Of a stretch of 64,000 nucleotides of DNA, positions 23,949 through 35,324 are shown in pieces. This DNA comes from Carposina sasakii (Eukaryota; Arthropoda; Insecta; Lepidoptera; Carposinidae). How positions within the stretch are numbered: the first letter of the stretch is position 1; each line of letters opens with the position of its first letter. The notes under the pieces are model-generated. The model did not search any database, was not told the origin of the DNA, and saw only the letters and a program-made list of their open reading frames with translations. A program made the position numbers and the translations under genes. Where the stretch lies: positions 11,594,001 through 11,658,000 of the forward strand of contig CP053156.1 of assembly GCA_014607495.2 (NCBI GenBank), given 5' to 3'.

Positions 23949-24278
23949 TTATCTTTTGCTGTTGTATTTCACTTTGCAGTCTCGGTTAGAGGATGTAGAT
24001 GATGATGAAGACATGGAGGACATGCTTCCGGAGTGGTTCTTCTTCAGCAGATTTGGCTTATTCGCTCTGAAGCTGACCCTTGCCTCCACGATCAGCCGGT
24101 CAAGGGCTTGGCGAAGGGAGGAGTGCTTCCTTTCAAATGGGTTTGTGTACATTTTGGTTTGGAGGATTGCTTTCAAGTTTGACACGAGCAATTGCAACGA
24201 GCGACTGAGCTGGTCTGACTCGAACACGCCCTCCCACCTTATTATATGATGTTGTAGTGACGTATGCGCAGCATTAGT
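23949..24278 (-). CDS. Putative exon or small gene, unrecognised, paralogous to 14446-14703
   Basis: An open minus-strand frame runs from after a stop near 24278 down to a TAA at 23949. It reads YTNAAHTSLQHHIIRWEGVF, then SDQLSRSLQLLVSNLKAILQ, then KMYTNPFERKHSSLRQALD, and ends in a serine-rich tail (SGSMSSMSSSSSTSSNRD). The first Met in the conserved part is the KM. The motif MY-x-NPF-x-RKHS-xx-RQ-x-LD-x-L is shared with a second frame 9.5 kb to the left on the same strand, with T/P, E/D, S/T, L/I and R/K exchanges. That pattern suggests coding conservation. I do not recognise the family. No upstream exon was found with confidence; it may be a terminal exon or a decayed gene. Confidence 0.4.
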   Translation of the reverse strand, partial: TNAAHTSLQHHIIRWEGVFESDQLSRSLQLLVSNLKAILQTKMYTNPFERKHSSLRQALDRLIVEARVSFRANKPNLLKKNHSGSMSSMSSSSSTSSNRDCKVKYNSKR

Positions 24279-24821
24279 GTACTACGCCAGGGATCTGCGT
24301 CGAGAGAATATACTTTTTGTAACGTATCATCATTTGTCTAATGATAAAGTAGTATATTTTAATTTGTTAGTTGTATTCGTTATTGACGTAGGGCGTTTTG
24401 GAAAACAAAATAATATTATTGATGCGCTTTGTGATTTGTGCGTATTTACGAGAGGTACTTAGTAGTTTTTTTTGAGAATAATGCCCATAAATGTGAGTGT
24501 GGTGTTTACCAGGATGTCTCTTAAAAAAAATCTCTATTTTTAGATGAAATTTATCTTTAGTAAACTTGAATAATCTAGAAAGACTGGGGTTATTTATGTC
24601 ATTGCATGCACTTGCATTGCATCTTTTACACTATAAATAAGTATACGAGTATAGGTATAGTTTCGTTAGCCTTTATTTACATTATGTATAAGTGTGAGAT
24701 ATATAAGGTTCGTTTTGTATTTTCACATGAAAATTGTTAGTTTGCATATTTCAAGCCATCGAGATTTGCAACAACGTCTTAATTTGACTAAGTTAATGGT
24801 CGATAGTTCAGAAATAGCCTT

Positions 24822-25085
24822 ATACATACATATAATCACGCCTTTAACCCTACGGGGTAGGCAGAGCACCAAGAGCCGATAGGACCAAATGGTTCCACTT
24901 CTGACCAATTTTGAGGGTATAGTTGAGATGTACAAGTTCGGTTAGTGGTGACAGCTGACCAGCCCATCGCCTACAAAACACCAAGACCTTCTTATCCCGC
25001 TACTGACTTGTACAGTATACCCGGGAAGAGAAGCAGCTATAGTTGGTATTATACGTTTTTTTTTTCACTCCCAGAGCAGCATAGA
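24822..25085 (+). repeat. Family A repeat
   Basis: Near full length from tacatacatataatcacgcc to ccagagcagcatagaaga, with tttaaccctacggggtaggc near its start. Followed by a family B copy at 25205. Confidence 0.8.
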
Positions 25086-25204
25086 AGAGAATAATCTTAT
25101 GGTTATGTAAATTTTTAGATTCGAACCTAACTTTCGAACTTTTCTGATTGGAGAACGAGTGTCTTCCCAGCTCCTTTTTTACACCTGGGTACATACACAC
25201 ATCC

Positions 25205-25430
25205 TGTGCTAAAGCGGGGCTTTATTAGTATACATCAGCTGCATCTCCTTCCGTGCATGTTATAAGAGTCGACCACAACACTAGGATGTTCTTTCTGGCG
25301 AATATATTGCCACTGATCATTAACATGTATCCCCACTATGTTAAACGTTGCAGTGGGATCTCATTTATGATCCAGTTCTGACTACCCCATTTTGGGAACA
25401 CTACCGTGTATATGTATAAATGTATGTTAC
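25205..25430 (-). repeat. Family B repeat, near full length
   Basis: tgctaaagcggggctttatt, acatcagctgcatctccttc, gttataagagtcgaccacaa, ccccactatgttaaacgttg, accccattttgggaacacta, then gtgtatatgtata. Confidence 0.7.
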
Positions 25431-25504
25431 ATACACATATATTTTGTCTAAAAAGTAAGTACCTATAGTGATGAAATAGCTGATTGGATTAAAAAAATTA
25501 TTTG

Positions 25505-25720
25505 ACACTAGTGGACGCCCGCGACTCCGTCCGCGTGGACTACGGAAAAAACAAAATGTCGAAGTTATCCGGGATAAAAACATTTTCCCGGGATAAAAAG
25601 TAGCCTATATGTTAAGTGGGACCTGTCACAATATATTCCTGAAAACTGTATCGAAATCGGTTCAGCCGTTTTTGAGATAAGCGTGCACAAACGCACAGAC
25701 AAACAGACAAAAATTCAAAA
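25505..25720 (+). mobile_element. RTE-like 3' fragment
   Basis: actagtggacgcccgcgact, ccgtccgcgtggactacgga, tgtatcgaaatcggttcagc, tttttgagataagcgtgcac. No coding part. Confidence 0.7.
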
Positions 25721-26477
25721 AATCATCGCTTTGGGTGCTATTGCGTTGATAAAGGTCTCCTATAATATTTTTCTCATATATCTTCCATGTACAGACAGCG
25801 ATTCGTTACATTTTTATTATATGTATAGAATAGATAGATTTAGATGTGAGATCTCTCATCTCCTGATGTTATGGGTAATGAGTGTGTTCTATGTTTTGAT
25901 ATGAACTATACCTATTTATTCATATCTGAAAGATTTGACTTCCCACTTCTTATAATTCTTGACTGATTTATAATCAGAGTTAGAAGTTATTGTCATATAA
26001 CTTTTGGAAACCGAAACGATCAAAATTATATAAATAAAATAAATAATATTCGAGTAGAATATAAAATTTAAATTATCTCAATAACTTTCACATAGCTTTA
26101 AAGACTGATGACGTAATTCAAAAGTGAAATGACTATGGCATGACTCCATTTGTTGACCGCCTTCGGGAAATCCATATATACGGTAATTTAAGGTACAAAG
26201 GCGTAATTTAAAATAAACATGTAAATATCGCGTCATTGTGTGGTCAGGCCTGACAATATAATTTCTTGTTAATTGATGCACGTGATGACCGGTTTCTTCT
26301 GGTATAGGAATTAAACTAGGAACTATGTGGGGTAAACCAATTTTAACCGGTTAACCGTTGTGTTACATGCCCTTGCTATCCTGTTTATTACTTTGCCCTT
26401 GTGCATTCTTCAGTTCAGTTATTATATTGCTGAGTTAAAAGATCTAGGGCCGTGCATCCGTTTGGCTATGATATATA

Positions 26478-26727
26478 CAGGGTGTAACAGAAAGGGTATG
26501 TTAAGCGAAAAGCTATGTAAATAGCCCATTATAGAGAACCTTTTTGAGACTCGAAATTACAATGACATGTTTATTTTTATAGATTGTATGAAAATTTCTG
26601 AGTTATTTAGGAATTCATACTACCTGGAAAAATAAATATGTGATTTCGAGTCCGAAATTTTGTGGATAGTTTCCTTTTAATGGGCTATTTATATTTCGCT
26701 TAACATACCCCTTTCTGTTACATCCTG
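26478..26727. mobile_element. Family N MITE (TA target, long foldback)
   Basis: The ends cagggtgtaacagaaagggt and accctttctgttacatcctg (approximate inverse) continue inward through atgttaagcgaaa / tttcgcttaacat and gcccatta / taatgggc. TA flanks both ends (26476-26477, 26728-26729). It shares the CAGGGTGT terminus with family M but not its interior. Confidence 0.85.
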
Positions 26728-26794
26728 TATACATAAATTTTCGATGTGTTCTGTTATTTCTGTATTATATTATATTATTCTGTTTCCTGTGCTA

Positions 26795-27000
26795 CACTAG
26801 AGTACAACAGCTGAATCTCCTTCCGTGCATGTCGTACGTGTCGTATGAGGAACACAGTCGGGTCGTAAGTGTCGTATCAGGCATTCTCTCAGGCCATAAT
26901 CTACTTGCCACTGATCATTTACATCTGTCCCCGATATGATTAACGTGGCTGCAGGATCTTCGTTAAGATCCTGCAGTTCGGGAACACGGCAGTTTCTATG
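26795..27000 (-). repeat. Family B repeat
   Basis: agctgaatctccttccgtgc atgtcgtacgtgtcg ... actgatcatttacatctgtc cccgatatgattaacgtggc ... gcagttcgggaacacggcag. A short 'gtcgta' duplication. Confidence 0.65.
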
Positions 27001-27026
27001 AATTTTAATTAGTTTTACATACTAAA

Positions 27027-27504
27027 CAGGGTGGAAGTGACCGCCAGGCAAATATTGATATGGCGACTTCAGACCATGATTCTGAGGCGAAAACCACTGA
27101 AAATTTTCGCAGGAAAATTCAAATTTTTTTCGATATCTTTTTAATTTTTTCAGAAAAAAATTGTGTAGTTCGTTTAAGTAGGCCTTAGGTAATGACTTAA
27201 AAACAAAATTTTAACCTATGGATGATTTAATAAAAAAAAAATTTTCAAAAAAGTTCAAAATACTGATCAACCCCAATGGAGAGTCACAAGTGATCCAAAA
27301 TACAGCAATGTGTCACACAATAACCAATAAGCCCGTTTAACTAGTGACAGGATCACCCAATACAATTAGCGCGGAAAGCAATCATTGAGGATAATCAATT
27401 TAGAAATGCATTTCCTGCGAGTAATAACACTGTCATATAACTCAAAGCAATAGTACCTACTTGTTCAGTATTTCAGTATTTGCCTGGCTGTCACACACAT
27501 CCTG
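27027..27504 (+). mobile_element. Family P MITE
   Basis: It starts cagggtggaagtgaccgcca and ends cctggctgtcacacacatcctg, followed by TA. The interior has actgaaaattttcgcaggaa and gtgtcacacaataaccaata, shared in inverse with 30300-30681. Termini resemble families M and N, so all may use a related transposase. Confidence 0.75.
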
Positions 27505-28119
27505 TATATAATTGTGGGTATAGAGCCAGAACTACAGGATCATGAAGGGCATGCTATAGCTAAGTTTATTTATTTATTGCTGGTTATATTAAGAATATAT
27601 CATCATTTTCAATAGCACACGAACTTCTTTATAATATCATATCCTTATGTCTTGAAGTCAAAGGATGTGGTGTGGTATGTACCAAATATTGTTATGGTGT
27701 TTGAAATTCGGCTAAGTATCTTAATGTATTTTAGCGAATTTAGTTTAAATAAATACATCATGCACTTCTCCATATTAGCTTTAACTTTGTCTTTAGGTTC
27801 GACCGTTCGCGTAATTTTCTAAAAAAAATTGCTTAACATTATCACGACTAAAATTATATATGAACGATGCTACTTGGACTTTTTGATGACGTATTGTACT
27901 ATACTCTAATTATTTATTACAAGTGTAAAGAAATAATTATGTAATTTACATAACCTATACATAAATATAGGAATTGCATCAATTAATAAAGGTTAGAACT
28001 TTTAAGAAATAGATAATAATGATTGCACTGACTTGACCTTTACTCCTATTAAAGTGTAAAAACATTAAGAGCTGAGTGAAGTCACCGGCTACGAGTGTAA
28101 AAAAAATGTGATAAGTATG

Positions 28120-28626
28120 ACTTTGTTCCCACACGTCAGTCAACGTTCAGTCACGTCACCGGTCAGGCACGTCAAATAATGTTTACATACAAGTGTCATA
28201 CTTTTATCCCCACACACCGACCGTCTCATTTCACGTCTCATTGTCATTCATTTTGCCATTAATAAAGGTACAAAGTAGCGTATTCGCCCTCTTTGTTTCT
28301 CTTTCTCCAAGCTTCATGAACCCAGACCCGACGCCTGTTTACAAGTTGCTCTTCTTCTTCATCTAAAATTAATGCGATCATTGCCAATTGCGTATTAGTC
28401 AAACATGGCATTTTATCCGCCAGGGCAGTATCTGTTCTATAGCGTGACACACACCTAATCACAGACCAACCTGTAACGTGACTGATGTATGTGTACAATG
28501 CTTTAGTCAAACCGGCGACGTGACTGACGAACGACATGACGGTGACTGGTGTTTGTGGATGCGTACACAAACCGTCACCGATCAGTCATCGGTGACTTGA
28601 CGGTGACTGATGTGTGTGAGTGCACC
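28120..28626 (-). mobile_element. Harbinger-like deletion derivative with imperfect TIRs
   Basis: The left end (28125-28163, ttcccacacgtcagtcaacg...) and right end (28575-28626, reading inward gtgcactcacacacatcagt...) are imperfect inverted repeats rich in GTCAGTCAC and GTCACCG. They enclose the transposase N-terminal fragment. The right end is followed by TTTA, but a matching TTA at the left is not clear. Exact ends are uncertain. Confidence 0.5.
28259..28411 (-). pseudogene. PIF/Harbinger-type transposase N-terminal fragment
   Basis: From an ATG at 28411 the minus strand reads MPCLTNTQLAMIALILDEEE, then EQLVNRRRVWVHEAWRKRNK and EGEYATLYLY before TAA at 28259. A leucine- or acid-rich start followed by RRRxWVHxxxxKRxxxGEYxTL is the characteristic opening of insect Harbinger (HARBI1-like, DDE_Tnp_4) transposases. 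Only about 50 residues remain and no DDE catalytic core is present. It lies between imperfect terminal inverted repeats, so it is a deletion derivative that kept the start of its transposase. The family assignment rests on remembered similarity. Confidence 0.55.
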
Positions 28627-28669
28627 TTTAGTCAGGAGCTAAAAAGCCGAATTCATTTTTAGAGATATA

Positions 28670-28745
28670 CAGGGTGTTTTTTCGTTGCCACCCTTAACGA
28701 AGGGTACGTACTCTGTACATCAAATAAAGTAAGTTTATCATCCTG
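28670..28745 (+). mobile_element. Internally deleted family M MITE, 76 bp
   Basis: The end cagggtgttttttcgttgcc is followed by the usual cttaacgaagggtacgtact and aaataaagtaagtttat, then jumps straight to the terminal catcctg. Both sides are flanked by TA. Only one sub-terminal block survives. Confidence 0.75.
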
Positions 28746-28804
28746 TAGAATAGTAATACATACATAGGTTTATACTGGAATAGAGATTAATAAAAAAATA
28801 CTAA

Positions 28805-28990
28805 TCTAAAGGCGAAAGTAACTAACTCTGTCTGTCTGTCCGGCTTTCACGCTACTCGTAAAACGTCTGAAGCAATTTAAATGAAATTTGACACATAGAT
28901 AGTTTAGGATCTGAGGACAGACATAGGCTATTTTTTATTACGGGAAAATACTTTTATCCCCTTTTATCCCGGATAATTTTGACATTTTGC
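28805..28990 (-). mobile_element. RTE-like 3' fragment, inverted
   Basis: ctctgtctgtctgtccggct, ttaaatgaaatttgacacat, acataggctattttttatta, ccccttttatcccggataat. Same tail type as 18565, opposite strand. Confidence 0.65.
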
Positions 28991-29178
28991 ATTTCTGCAA
29001 AAGCTGCAAAAATAATTCTATGGAAACAAAAGAAGGTTCGATCTCACTACGAGTTTGATCTCGATCTCTAGTATCCCTTCAATCGGTTGTAAGCAAGTTA
29101 TATCTATTGTGTATTGCCCTTAACTATAAAGATACTTACTACCCTTAAATACTTGTGATAGCATACACGATAGTTACC

Positions 29179-29660
29179 AGCACCAGTATGATGAATTTGG
29201 TGAGAGCGAAATGTCTCACTTTTAGAGTGGGTTCCCACGGTGCGTGATATTACGGACGGACGCGCACCAACCCGCACCACCGATCGTGGGAAACGGAGCG
29301 TCCATGGTAATACAGACGCGTCCGTGGTGCGCGTCCGTCCGTAGCCGTCGGCGCGTCCGCGTCCGTCCGCGAAATCACGCACCGTGGGAACCCACCTTTA
29401 AACGTCAAATTCACAGAGCTATTAATAACTAGATAAACTAAGTGGATGTACTTTGCATGTAAAAAATAGACTTAAGAATTAGAATAGACACTCGTTCTCG
29501 AGCCAGGACTGAAGAAATTAGGGCTGATAGAAGTGGTTTGCAATCTCTTTTTACACATCAAGTAGAAACACTTGCCTTGTCTAGTTATTACTTAGCTCTG
29601 TGGATTTGACGTTTAAAAGTGAGACATCTCACTCTCACCAAATTCATCATACCGGTGCTG
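29179..29660. mobile_element. Foldback element with CAGCACC ends, interrupted by a MITE
   Basis: Left arm cagcaccagtatgatgaatt ... caaattcacagagctattaa (broken by 29225-29397) is the inverse of the right arm ttagctctgtggatttgacg ... aattcatcataccggtgctg. Arms are about 80 bp. No TSD recognised. A second copy is at 61868-62080 and a right-arm scrap at about 50750-50830. Confidence 0.75.
29225..29397. mobile_element. GC-rich PIF/Harbinger-like MITE, TTA target, copy 2
   Basis: Left end gagtgggttcccacggtgcg and right end gcaccgtgggaacccacct are inverse over about 40 bp. TTA flanks at 29222-29224 and 29398-29400. It is inserted in the left arm of a foldback element whose right arm retains the uninterrupted gatttgacgtttaaaagtga, giving a direct empty-site check. 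Confidence 0.85.
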
Positions 29661-30124
29661 AAGTCGAGCTATCTTTAAAAGTATTCTGTTGTCATGTCAT
29701 CTCTACATAGTAATAAGCGTTTCGGCACTCCATTAACCATGCATGCATTTTAAAGCGGAATATAAATATTCGAATTTTCCGCGCAAATGGGCTGTTTAAT
29801 GACTGTCCGCAATCTGATTATTTGTATATTCTAGTGATACATTAAATTGTATCAGGGAATAAATACCACTCGTATTCAAAAGCTCTCATATATATTTATT
29901 TATGTTAAGTGGTTTCTGAGTCGCAGGTTTTACATGCCATACTAAAATATCTTGCAAAAGCAAAGCAGTTAGAACGAATGTTGTACAATATTCACATTGG
30001 AATATCAAATGTCTTTGTGACTGCTCTTACAAAACTACAAAAATGCCTATGTCTTGATATCTTTCCCAGAAATGGTGCTTACACATACACCTAACATAAT
30101 ATATAGGTACATAAATACAGAATA

Positions 30125-30299
30125 GGTACACACAAGGCTGTGTTCCCAAAATACAATAGCCAGATCTGCAGGATCATAAAGGAAATCCCAGAGGCACGTT
30201 TAGCGTAGCGGGGACAGATGATAACGATCAGTTATAAGTAGCTAGCTTGTCTCCAAAGAGAATACCCGAGTTCCTTAGACGACATGCACAGAATATATG
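30125..30299 (+). repeat. Family B repeat, truncated by a family P MITE
   Basis: aaggctgtgttcccaaaata ... gtttagcgtagcggggacag ... gagaatacccgagttcctta gacgacatgcac, then the MITE at 30300. Confidence 0.65.
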
Positions 30300-30681
30300 C
30301 AGGATGTGGGTGACAGCCAGGCAAATACTGAAATGCTGAACAAGTTTTGCTCTCCGCGCCAATTGTATCGGGCGATCATGTAACTAATTGAATGGGCTTA
30401 TTGGTTATCGTGTGACATATTGCTGTTTTTTGGATCACTACTCGTATTGACTCTTTTTTAAACATTTTTGAGGGCAACTCATCTTTTGGTTAAAATTTAA
30501 TTTTCAAGTCATCATCTTAGGCCTAATCAAACGAAGTACCTAAACTATTTTTCCTGAAAATATTGAAAAACAAAATTACGGAAAATTTTGGAATTATCCT
30601 GCGAAAATTTTCAGTGTTTTCCACCTCCGAATGCTCTGAAGTCATGGTATCAATATTTGCCTGGTTGTCACAAACACCCTG
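30300..30681 (-). mobile_element. Family P MITE, inverted
   Basis: It starts caggatgtgggtgacagcca and ends ttgtcacaaacaccctg, followed by TA. Internal blocks (attggttatcgtgtgacata, cctgcgaaaattttcagtg) match the inverse of 27027-27504. It directly abuts the gacatgcacagaa region of a family B copy. Confidence 0.75.
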
Positions 30682-30984
30682 TATTCTAGTGAAGCTCCGC
30701 ATAAGCACAGGCTAACCTAACACAATATAATACATCAAACTATATAATTTATTTGTAGGTATTATTAGTTCAATTATTTGTAGGTATTATTAGTTCAAAT
30801 AATGTTCGAAGTTACAATATAGCTCAGTCAGAGAGCCCAATAAATGAGGTCTCATTATTTTCTACGTTTTGCCAAGGTTTCAGCAGCAGAAAAACTAAAC
30901 CTAAGATATTTATTTTGCTTATTGTGGAGACTATAAATTTGTTGTCTTTCTGTTATATGTACTGTTTAGATTAAATATATTCAG

Positions 30985-31173
30985 ACCCCTTATTACCTAA
31001 CTAGCAAAAGTAAAGCGATAGCGAAAATTGTACAAAAATCGCTGATTGCTTGTCAAATTCGTATTACGTAAAATGAATTTCAAAGGAACTCTGACATTTC
31101 AAGGCGAATATTGTACAATTTTCGCTTTCGCTTTGCTTCGGCTTTGCTATTGCAAATTAGGTAATCAGGGGGC
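30985..31173. mobile_element. Foldback MITE of the 'gcgatagcgaaaatt' family
   Basis: cccttattacctaactagca and tgcaaattaggtaatcaggg form the TIR, with agcgaaaattgtacaa / ttgtacaattttcgct inside. Related diverged copies: about 3395-3540, 22020-22215 and 63655-63870. Confidence 0.65.
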
Positions 31174-31379
31174 AGGTTGTGAGTCAGGCACCAGGCAAAT
31201 ACTAAAGTGGTGAATAAGAACAATTTTTACATACTTACTTTGCTTTATTTGCTATTTGTTTTTTTCCACTGTTTTGGTCCTAAAAAAATAAAAATACAAG
31301 TCATGTAAAAAATTCAGTGGGCTTCGGCTTCGCATCAGTCAGCACATCAATATTAGCCTTTCTGTCACTTACGCCCCTA

Positions 31380-32659
31380 TCTACTGATATGGATGACTAT
31401 TGTCATAACTGAATTATAATTATTAATTATTGAAATTCGAAGCAAACAATTATATTATACCTATTTCTCGATATCTAGAGCAATTGGCATTTCGTGTGAA
31501 TAATCCCTATGTGCATTAATTACTATCATTACATGATCTTGACTCCATTTTGCAATGCACAATACGAGACCTCTAATCCTACATAATTACTCAGCATCTC
31601 TCATTTACTTTAATCCTTATAATGTACACTAAGGGTTTAAATTAAAGGATAGATGGTACGTTACTTAAGTCATTAAGGATTGCTAAAGTTAGCATGCGCA
31701 TAACCTTTTCCTATCATTGTCTAGATGGAATGCTAATTTCCGTTCCTAAGAATATATTACTTGATATGTTAATGACAATGTCGATATGTAATTGAGTTCT
31801 CCACATTTATGGTGTGTCATGGAATCGTTAGGGCATTATAAGTAACTTGTTTGAAGAAATAGCAATCGTTTTAGGTATATTTGCTATGGACAAAAACCTG
31901 ACTAAACTAATGGTGCTAATATTTACCCAATTAGCTTGGGAATTTTACCAGTTTTGACTAAATCTTATGATGTTTTATCTTAAACTTGATGAAAATAGAG
32001 ACAGCAGTAAGGTTATCCTTTAGATAAGCTATCTGACCGTTGAAAAATCTAAATTTATATTAGATTTACGAATTTGCTGCAAGTGGTCTTAACTTAAGCA
32101 TTATAAGTATAGATTTTCTTTTTTTACATATATTGAGATCATGGATTTTGGTGCATGAATAATGTACATGTACGTAAACAAGTTTTCCATTTCCAATTTA
32201 CCGGGGCAACATTGAAATGTATTCCAAGTACCTACCTACTGGCGGCCGAACTGCAGGTAAATAGGTTAATGAATATTAACGGCAGGAAGTACCTCTGTAC
32301 GTGTTTATTGGCCAAAATGCGGTTTGGTTAATTTGTTCACAACTGTACCTATCCACGTGGAATCTCTAAGAGATAAGCTCGCCTTTTTGAATTCTCTAAT
32401 CTCTGTGTAACAATGTAAAATCACCATATTGTCCAATATTCGTGTGTACAGTAAAGAATTATCAGATCACATTAGCCTATTTGAAAAAGAAAAAGACTTA
32501 ATAAAAAGTCCTGTGTCGTAGGTAGGTACTAAGAAAATAAATAAAAATTGTTTATTTCAGGAAATAATCCCATATTAGCATTACATTGGTTAATTGTCAG
32601 TGATTACAAACTAAAAACACAATAATGGTATTCCAAATACTAAAACACATATTATTATA
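31380..32659. other. No gene recognised
   Basis: AT-rich, no long frame, no repeat family identified. 31173-31380 just before it is a degraded family P MITE (ggcaccaggcaaatactaaa ... gcctttctgtcacttac). Confidence 0.45.
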
Positions 32660-32930
32660 CATATACATACATACATATAAACACGCCTATATCCCTTACG
32701 GGGTAGGCAGAGCACCAAGGGCCGATAGAACCACATGGTGCCACTTCTGACCAATTTTGAGGGTATAGTTGAGATGTACAAGTTCGATTAGTAGTAACAG
32801 GTGGTCAGCCCATCGCCTACAAAATACCAAGACCCTCATGTCCCTCTACTGACTTGTACAGTATGCCCGGGAAGAAAAGCAGCTGTAGTATTATACGTTT
32901 TTTTTTCACTCCCAGAGCAGTATAGAAGAT
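32660..32930 (+). repeat. Family A repeat
   Basis: Near full length, with cttacggggtaggcagagca, ccaagggccgatagaaccac and atgcccgggaagaaaagcag. Ends at cagagcagtatagaagat. Confidence 0.8.
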
Positions 32931-33507
32931 TATATATATTATAGGTATATTGGTATAAAATAGAGATTCCGTGAAGTTATTATTAGAATTATACTTCAAG
33001 TTTATATGCGTTTATTTATGAGGGCGATAGAGTTTAAGTGCGGTCAAATCAAACGTACATACCTACTTCATCGGGTATAACTTCTTTATTGGAAGTTTAA
33101 TAAAATAGCAAAAAAATCTACCTAGTGTTTGATTTTTGCTTATTTTAAGAATATAGATTAATGATGGCTTAAAATACATGAACAAAAAAAAAAACACAAA
33201 AAAAATGGTAATCTCGATTGAGTATTTGCAAAAAGAATAGAAAAGTTACAAGTCTGTATAGCTCATGTACGAGTATAGGTATGCTTGTTAGTATTAAGTT
33301 TCCCTAATGTTTCCAGAAGTTGAGAAACCCTTTCACGATAAAAAGATCAGCACTGTCCAAACATCCAGGTAAGGACCTAAGCAACGTTTTACCATCGGGA
33401 AATTATTTCTTTTTGAAAAACTTTAATGTTTAAAACTTTCTAGTCCAGTGTACCTATACTGTAATTCTCTGTAATTGAATCGTATTAAAATAACGATTAC
33501 TTCCAAA

Positions 33508-33886
33508 TAGGGTTACCATATCTCAGGATTTGTCCTGAGATTTCAGGATTTTTCGACTTTTCTCAGGATTGCGGCCGGATTTTGCAAATCTCGTGATATC
33601 TCAGGATTATTTAAAACATCTTTAATTAAAAGTTAAACAAACTAAAAATCAGTTAAAATCTATACTTATTTATCCAAGTGAAACAAACTAAAAATAATCT
33701 TTTGGTAACAACCGCGCCGCTTTAAGTGCGATGTGCAAGTTGCAATGCGTGAGCTAGATCCGCAGTGTATAAAACGATAATAATATGTTTTGAGAGAAAA
33801 TTGTTAAACTGTATAAAATCTCAGGACTTTTCCATGGAAATCAGGCCTTTTCTCCGATCTTTTGATTTTTTCATCTGGTAACCCTA
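33508..33886. mobile_element. hAT-like element with perfect 11-bp TIR
   Basis: It starts tagggttaccatatctcagg and ends atctggtaaccctaaligned as its inverse over TAGGGTTACCA. 'tctcaggatt' recurs internally, resembling the 'caggac' run of the 16.2-kb element. No convincing 8-bp TSD (cttccaaa versus cgtttgat), so it is old or misbounded. Confidence 0.6.
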
Positions 33887-34007
33887 CGTTTGATATATAC
33901 GGTTAGGTACTATTGCTCTTTTATAGTATAGGTTCTCTATGGTGGGCTATTTTTATAGAATTTCACCCTATCTTAGCATACCCCTCCTTTTACACCCTGC
34001 ATATGCA

Positions 34008-34240
34008 TACACACCGCTGTGTTTCCGCAATAGGGTAGCTAGGAACTGGAGGATCATAAAGAAAATTCCACATTCAAGTTTAGCAAAGTGGGGACAGATG
34101 CAAATGACTATGTGACATGGTGCTAACTGCTAGCTTATGACCTGAGAGAATACCCGAGTTCCTTAGTCGAATCTTACGACACGCACGGAAGAAGATGCAG
34201 CTGATGTATTCTTGTGAAGCCCCGCATCATCATAGGTGAT
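34008..34240 (+). repeat. Family B repeat, near full length
   Basis: cgctgtgtttccgcaatagg ... tttagcaaagtggggacaga ... gagaatacccgagttcctta ... gacacgcacggaagaagatg ... ttgtgaagccccgcatcatc. Confidence 0.7.
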
Positions 34241-34684
34241 ACACTTCAGAGTAAAGTTATTCCATCTCTACTCCACATCAATTAATATTAGGGAGGGAGA
34301 CACCGTTTTTCCGAAACTCACACAATATATAAATTAGTAGGTAAGTGGAATATAATATTTATATAATAATGTTTAATATATAATAATATTTACTAGTATT
34401 TAGAGGGCGTAATGTTATCAGTAGGAATGTCCCATTCGTCCTTTTGCTCGGCTGCGAGAGTGTTTGTCAACATCTACCAAGTAACAAATAGGCACTCGAC
34501 TCGACGAAAATCGACGTTAAGGGAGTAAAATAAAGGCTTTCGGTCAAATTCGGTGACATTTTCTATGTTTTTCAAATGTTTTGTCTTGATACTCGTAATC
34601 CTAGTCACGTTAATCATAGAGGATCCAGTTTCAATAATAACACAAGAACTAATTAACAAATCGCTCTCTCCAAAAAGTGTAGGC

Positions 34685-34871
34685 CAGGGGTTCCCAAACT
34701 TTTTTTCTCATAGACCCCTTTTGAAAGTTAACTGGTTCTGGTGGACCCCTTACAGGCCTACACCACATACGAATTTAATTGTAAACCAACAGTTTTTCAC
34801 GTCAACGTAGACCCCCATCGAGTCTCCTGTGGACCCCTGGGGGTCCACCTGGACCACTTTGGGAACCACTG
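34685..34871. mobile_element. hAT-type MITE with perfect 8-bp TSD, opposite orientation
   Basis: Ends caggggttcccaaact and ctttgggaaccactg, with the interior the inverse of the 18.6-kb copy (tagacccccatcgagtctcc). The 8-bp duplication GTGTAGGC is perfect (34677-34684, 34872-34879). Confidence 0.93.
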
Positions 34872-35324
34872 GTGTAGGCTATAAATAACCGTTATTATTC
34901 AAGATATCTATTCTTACAATATTAATGGGGTAGTCGACACGTTAACCGATAACTAGTTCAATGTATGACTTAGGTTTAGAATTAATCCTTTATTGTTTTA
35001 TGTGGAGATAGAAGTGTGACCTTAACCTTGCCGATGATAAGCGCATAGCAATTGAGGTTGATGTACTGTATTCACTTAGCACGTCTTGCACTACATCATG
35101 CGTATGAACGAGCAAAAAACCGGATATTTCGACTTTTCTAGAAGCTATGTTCCAAAACTTTGGATAAGGTAGGTACCTAAGTAAGATAATTTGAAAAAAC
35201 TGGATATTATAATTTCGAAGAATAATACAATAGGTAAGTATATTATCAAAAGTTATAAATGTACTATTACTTCGTCTTCTACATGCTATTTAATTTTTTT
35301 GCAATATGTAGAGATATTATTAGT

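Noticed and set aside
23956..24249. 97-codon plus-strand frame with an Asp/Glu run
   Set aside because: It is the antisense of the Ser-rich minus exon. The paralog comparison favours the minus strand.
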